64,000 bases of DNA. Source: Nymphaea colorata (Eukaryota; Streptophyta; Magnoliopsida; Nymphaeales; Nymphaeaceae). Location: positions 16,408,802 through 16,472,801 of the forward strand of contig NC_045148.1 in assembly GCF_008831285.2 (NCBI RefSeq). The letters run 5' to 3'. The number at the start of each line of letters is the position of its first letter. Within the stretch, counting starts at the first letter, position 1. Of the stretch, positions 60,386-64,000 are shown in pieces. The notes below the pieces were generated by a model. That model did no database searches and was not told the DNA's origin. It saw nothing but the letters and a program-made list of their open reading frames with translations. Made by a program: the position numbers and the translations under genes.

Positions 60386-62754
60386 CTTTTTTCCTTATTG
60401 TCAAAATTGATTCCAAGAATCCAACATATGGTACATCCTCACTAGAAACATTTGGAACTTAACTCTTGCTTTGAACCCGTTTCAGTTCAACATTGGCTTC
60501 TATTGCCTCATTTCCTTCATGCAAGTGTCTTCGTCCACTGTTTGAGTAGCATTAACCTCTAATACATCTCTGCACTTGTACCTGCCAACATGTCTCACTT
60601 CCTTGCTACATTCGAAATTTTGGACCTATAGAGCTACTATTTGGACGCGTATCTGATGATCTTCCTGGCGTAGAACCAACAAGGACATATTACAAACACC
60701 ATATGGTTACAACATTGTCCCAATTATAGATGACAAACAACACTTATACTGTAAAGTGTAAACACAAAAGACACAAAAGCCAAGTAGCAAAACATGAGTA
60801 ACATATTCTTAGTAACATGAGCGTGGATATTTAACTATTGCTAAGTTGCATATATAGTTAATAGTCAGACCTGGACTACCAACACCAAAATCTTATGGTA
60901 ACAGTAGGAATCAAACAACATTTAGCATTCTAGTTCCTGCCTTGATAGTTACCATGGCCACACAATTTCCAGAAAAAGCTTTCCATAAAACGAAAACAAC
61001 ATTATCAAACTAGAAGAAAATGGAAACCAAAAGATTAACACATATTGTAACCTCTAACAGTAACTCAATGTCATTCGATGAAGTCCTTACCTGCAGCTGG
61101 TATACTACATGAATATATCATACATGTTTCTCCATTAGTCATCAACAACATTCTTAATATATTGATCGACAGAATGCAGTCATATGATCATGAAAAGAAA
61201 AATACAGACTGTGTGGATATTGTGCAACGAGAACGCGAAACAGATGTTCCTGAAGCGTCACATAGATACACTATGGATCAAACCCCAGTTATATTGCTAA
61301 TGGAAAATGAAGGAAGCCGGTAGAAGCATTGCAACGGCACAAATGTTATACTTGGCAAGACCAAACTTTATCCTCAGTTTCCCAGAAGCTGTTGTATCTT
61401 GTGACCTTAACATGGTTTCTTTTTAATAATAATCAAATTGAAATCAGCCAGCTATCTTATTGACTTAGTCATTTCATGGATTGAAGCCTGAGCAGGTGCA
61501 GACTTGCAGCACTTAACCAGCCATTCTCGGACCTGCCCAGATGCGGCTATTTTTGGCGGGACCAAGTGGAATATTGCCACCTGCGCATTCGGAAAGGAAG
61601 ATGGTAGATGGCCACGCGTGAGCAGATGATAACGGTTTGCTTTCTCTCTCTCTCCCCCTCTCTTTCTCTGTGTGTGCAGGTAACCGACTCGCCCTGTTGG
61701 AATCGTCTTTTTGCTGCATTCTCTTTTTTCATCCCTCCATCGGAGGGGACATCACCCTCGCTTTATTTTGGTAAAGTTGGTGGCCCCAGAGGCAAAATTT
61801 CTCCTCCTCGTCCTCCCCTCTCTTTCTGTCGTTCACGCCCATCTTTTATTTTTTCAAGAACGTTTTGCTTGATCTTTCCTCTACCATAATTAGTTCATGG
61901 GATACGTTTAGACGAAGTTGGGAGAGTTTTGCATGTACACCATTTTGGTCGAGGTTAACGTATATCTTGAAACAACTGACAACTGATGAGTGACACGGGC
62001 TGAATTGTCTGTGCTGTTTCTTTCATGGTAGCTTTGTGTTCGCCAGAGGTGAGTTTCTGGTTTTCCTTCTTTCTTTTTTTTTCAGGATCGCAGGCGGTGT
62101 TTCGAGTCTTCTCCTACGATTGACTCCGTTCCCAATTGGATGGAGTGGTGCTTCTATCCCTTCAAGGGAAAGTTTGTTTCTTCTGTTTTCTGGCTTGGTT
62201 GTGGGGCGGTGGTTCAGTCCCCAAGGCAACCTTTGCTAGGAGTAAAGGTTTGGAATGAAGTTTCCAGAAACTTTATTCTGGAAAAGTGAAGTCGCCTACT
62301 TCCAGGCCAAGTCTAGCCCAAAGATTAAGGATTCTTGTCGGTATGCTAGTTGTAAGCCATATCCGGCGATAATCAACGACTCTAACTTTTTTGTCTCACA
62401 TTGTTTCTCAACGATCATTTGTATAAGCTGACAACTTTTGATTTTCTGTTTGCAGTCAGGTTCCTGGAAGAAACTAAAGTTTCAGAATTCGTGAAATCTT
62501 TTTGGATAAGAGCTTCAGAAGATGTGGCAGACTTGCCCTGTTAGATGGGAATTGTGTTTGGCAGGAGATGTTTCTAAGAAATCCTTAATTAGCTAAGTTG
62601 AGTTACTAATAGATTCAAGGACAGAGGCCTATGCTGCTATGCAATTCATTTTGGTTAATTTGGATCATCTTCAATCACATTTGTGGCTTGAGATTTTCTC
62701 AAGCTCTTTAAATAAATACTTCATAGCCTCATTTAACGGCATATAAAACTATAA

Positions 62755-64000
62755 ATGAGTGACGGAACCGAGGAAGTAGAAATAATGAATGCAAGGATTG
62801 AGAATGTCAAAAACCAAGCTCACAAAGAGCCTTCAAATGGACATGAACTTTGGGTAGATGGACTTCTTTGTGCTTTTGAGTACATTCGGCCGCGAGGTAA
62901 GGCAAATTACACAAAATCAGGCTCGAAGATGCACCTCATCAAACACCCCCGGAGTCAAGAACTGGACAACCAAAACCAGCAGCCTGCAGCTTGTGACGAT
63001 GGTCCTATTGAAAAGGATGAAAGTGCATACAATTATGTTCAAGAACTAGATGAAATAAACCAACAGTCTGCCGCCTATCGGTATGCTCTTTTTGAAGGTA
63101 GTGAAGGTACTAACGAGTATGTTTGGCGCAATAGTCAAGCCATCGGAAATGTTTCGGATAATCATTGGGTTCCAATTGGATGGGAAAGAATTTCTGAACT
63201 TGTCAGATCCGTGCAAGTTGATCAAGACAGGTTTACACGAACAATAGACATGAGTGCCGAGGATGAGGATCTCACAGTTGCAGATATTGCAGCTCCTTAC
63301 TGGGAAAAACCAGCTGGTCCTACGTGGTGGTGTCATGTCATTCCAACTCATCCAAATGTCGATTCATGGTTACGAAATGCACAATGGTTGCATCCTGCAA
63401 TTAGTACTGCTTTAAGAGATGAAAGTCGTCTGATCAGCGAGCGAATGAAACACCTGTACTATGAGGTTATCTTTGAGCTCTTTTTAGTGCCTACAGCTTC
63501 CCGATTTTCAGATTTTGCTTGTCTAATTTGTTGCCTGTCTATTTCCAAACGAGTGAATTGTATTTTGTTTCATAGAAGCTCCAGTCTTCCTATAGCGAGC
63601 TCTTTAAATTTCCATGTGTTTATCCTGTTTATCTGCTTATGTGCACCATGTCGGTCATTCTCCTTTACTCATTTTCTGGCCTTTAGCATGTTCAGGCTTC
63701 ATGTTTGTGTTGCATATTTTGGCAACTCCTGTATCTCTGACTTAGACAGCTTACAAACTTCTTGTTTATCCTTTGATATATATGTTCACTTCCAGAGCAA
63801 GATATAATTGTGTTTCATAAATGGTCTGGTATATTTTCTGTTTTCATTTCTTAGCCAGTGGATGGTGAATCTTGCATAGGTTCCAGTCAGAGTTGCTGGT
63901 GGGTTATTGTTTGAACTCCTTGGCCAGTCAGTAGGGGATCCCTTCTCCTATGAGGATGATATTCCAATTGTTCTTCGATCATGGCAAGCCCAAAATTTTT
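62755..64000 (+). CDS. CorA-like (Mg2+ transporter-like) membrane protein, 5' part
   Basis: Two exons are visible: 62755-63465 (237 codons) and 63880 to the window end, joined by a GT-AG intron. The N-terminal soluble part includes SNGHELWVDGLLCAFEYIRP, HWVPIGWERISELV and PTWWCHVIPTHP. Exon 2 reads VPVRVAGGLLFELLGQSVGDP and then DDIPIVLRSWQAQNF. These match my memory of the plant CorA-like family annotated as magnesium transporter-like (the Arabidopsis At1g29820/At2g42950 type). In that family the two membrane helices lie in the C-terminal part, beyond this window, so the GMN-type pore motif cannot be checked. Transport activity is unproven for the family. The ATG at 62755 opens the frame after an in-frame stop; the gene may have a 5' untranslated intron. 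The long extension of the frame to 63807 is intron read-through. Confidence 0.75.

Larger units (their letters stand above)
57877..62754. other. Intergenic region between the GT14 and CorA-like genes
   Basis: The two flanking genes are divergent. The GT14 5' region (57877-58080) is rich in CT and TCC repeats. The middle is AT-rich with a tandem repeat at 59225-59421 and a dispersed repeat near 60027-60385. The last 1.1 kb, from about 61.6 kb, contains CT tracts and TTTGCAG-type acceptor signals (62457-62458), so it may include a 5' untranslated exon and intron of the CorA-like gene. No coding gene is supported. Confidence 0.5.

Noticed and set aside
61608-61889. Separate small gene with a hydrophobic start
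   Set aside because: The frame is made largely by CT tracts; it more likely belongs to the promoter or leader of the CorA-like gene.

Overview
The window is nuclear DNA of a flowering plant. The genes are split by GT-AG introns (one is GC-AG), long introns carry transposons, AT-rich simple repeats are common, and the gene families are plant ones: LPR1-type multicopper oxidase, SOS4-type pyridoxal kinase, subgroup-4 R2R3-MYB, chloroplast MSRB1, GT14 glycosyltransferase and a plant CorA-like protein. I cannot name the species. No tRNA, rRNA, CRISPR array or bacterial or organellar operon was recognised.

Layout. At 1.4-5.3 kb (+) is a three-exon LPR1/LPR2-like ferroxidase. At 6.1-26.1 kb (-) is a complete twelve-exon pyridoxal kinase, convergent with the oxidase; its intron 9 holds a very young Ty1/Copia retrotransposon at 7.6-13.1 kb. 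From 26.1 to 32.8 kb is repeat-rich intergenic DNA. At 32.8-34.8 kb (+) is a three-exon R2R3-MYB with an EAR repression motif. From 34.8 to 39.3 kb is intergenic DNA with very long TA tracts. At 39.3-41.5 kb (+) is a five-exon plastid methionine-R-sulfoxide reductase B1. At 43.2-46.3 kb is a TIR element carrying pieces of three unrelated genes: histone H2A.X, the P450 ferulate-5-hydroxylase (CYP84), and a type-A response regulator. At 46.9-57.9 kb (-) is a four-exon GT14 (GlcAT14/BC10-like) glycosyltransferase whose 9.5-kb first intron holds a decayed hAT transposon at 51.8-55.6 kb. From 62.8 kb to the end (+) are the first two exons of a CorA-like membrane protein, cut by the window edge.

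The host genes do not form a pathway. They are independent single genes for root iron/phosphate sensing, vitamin B6 salvage, phenylpropanoid repression, protein repair, arabinogalactan glycosylation and possibly ion transport. The most unusual part is the 3.07-kb element with PIF/Harbinger-like ends (TAA target duplication, inverted ends beginning GAGG[G/T]CGTTTGAT). It joins exons and adjoining intron sequence of three genes in one orientation, as in Pack-TIR gene capture. A dispersed AT-rich family with TAGTCACA-type ends, present in about four copies, may be an undescribed MITE family.

Exon coordinates were derived by hand from splice signals and remembered family conservation. All frames close exactly, but no database search was run.
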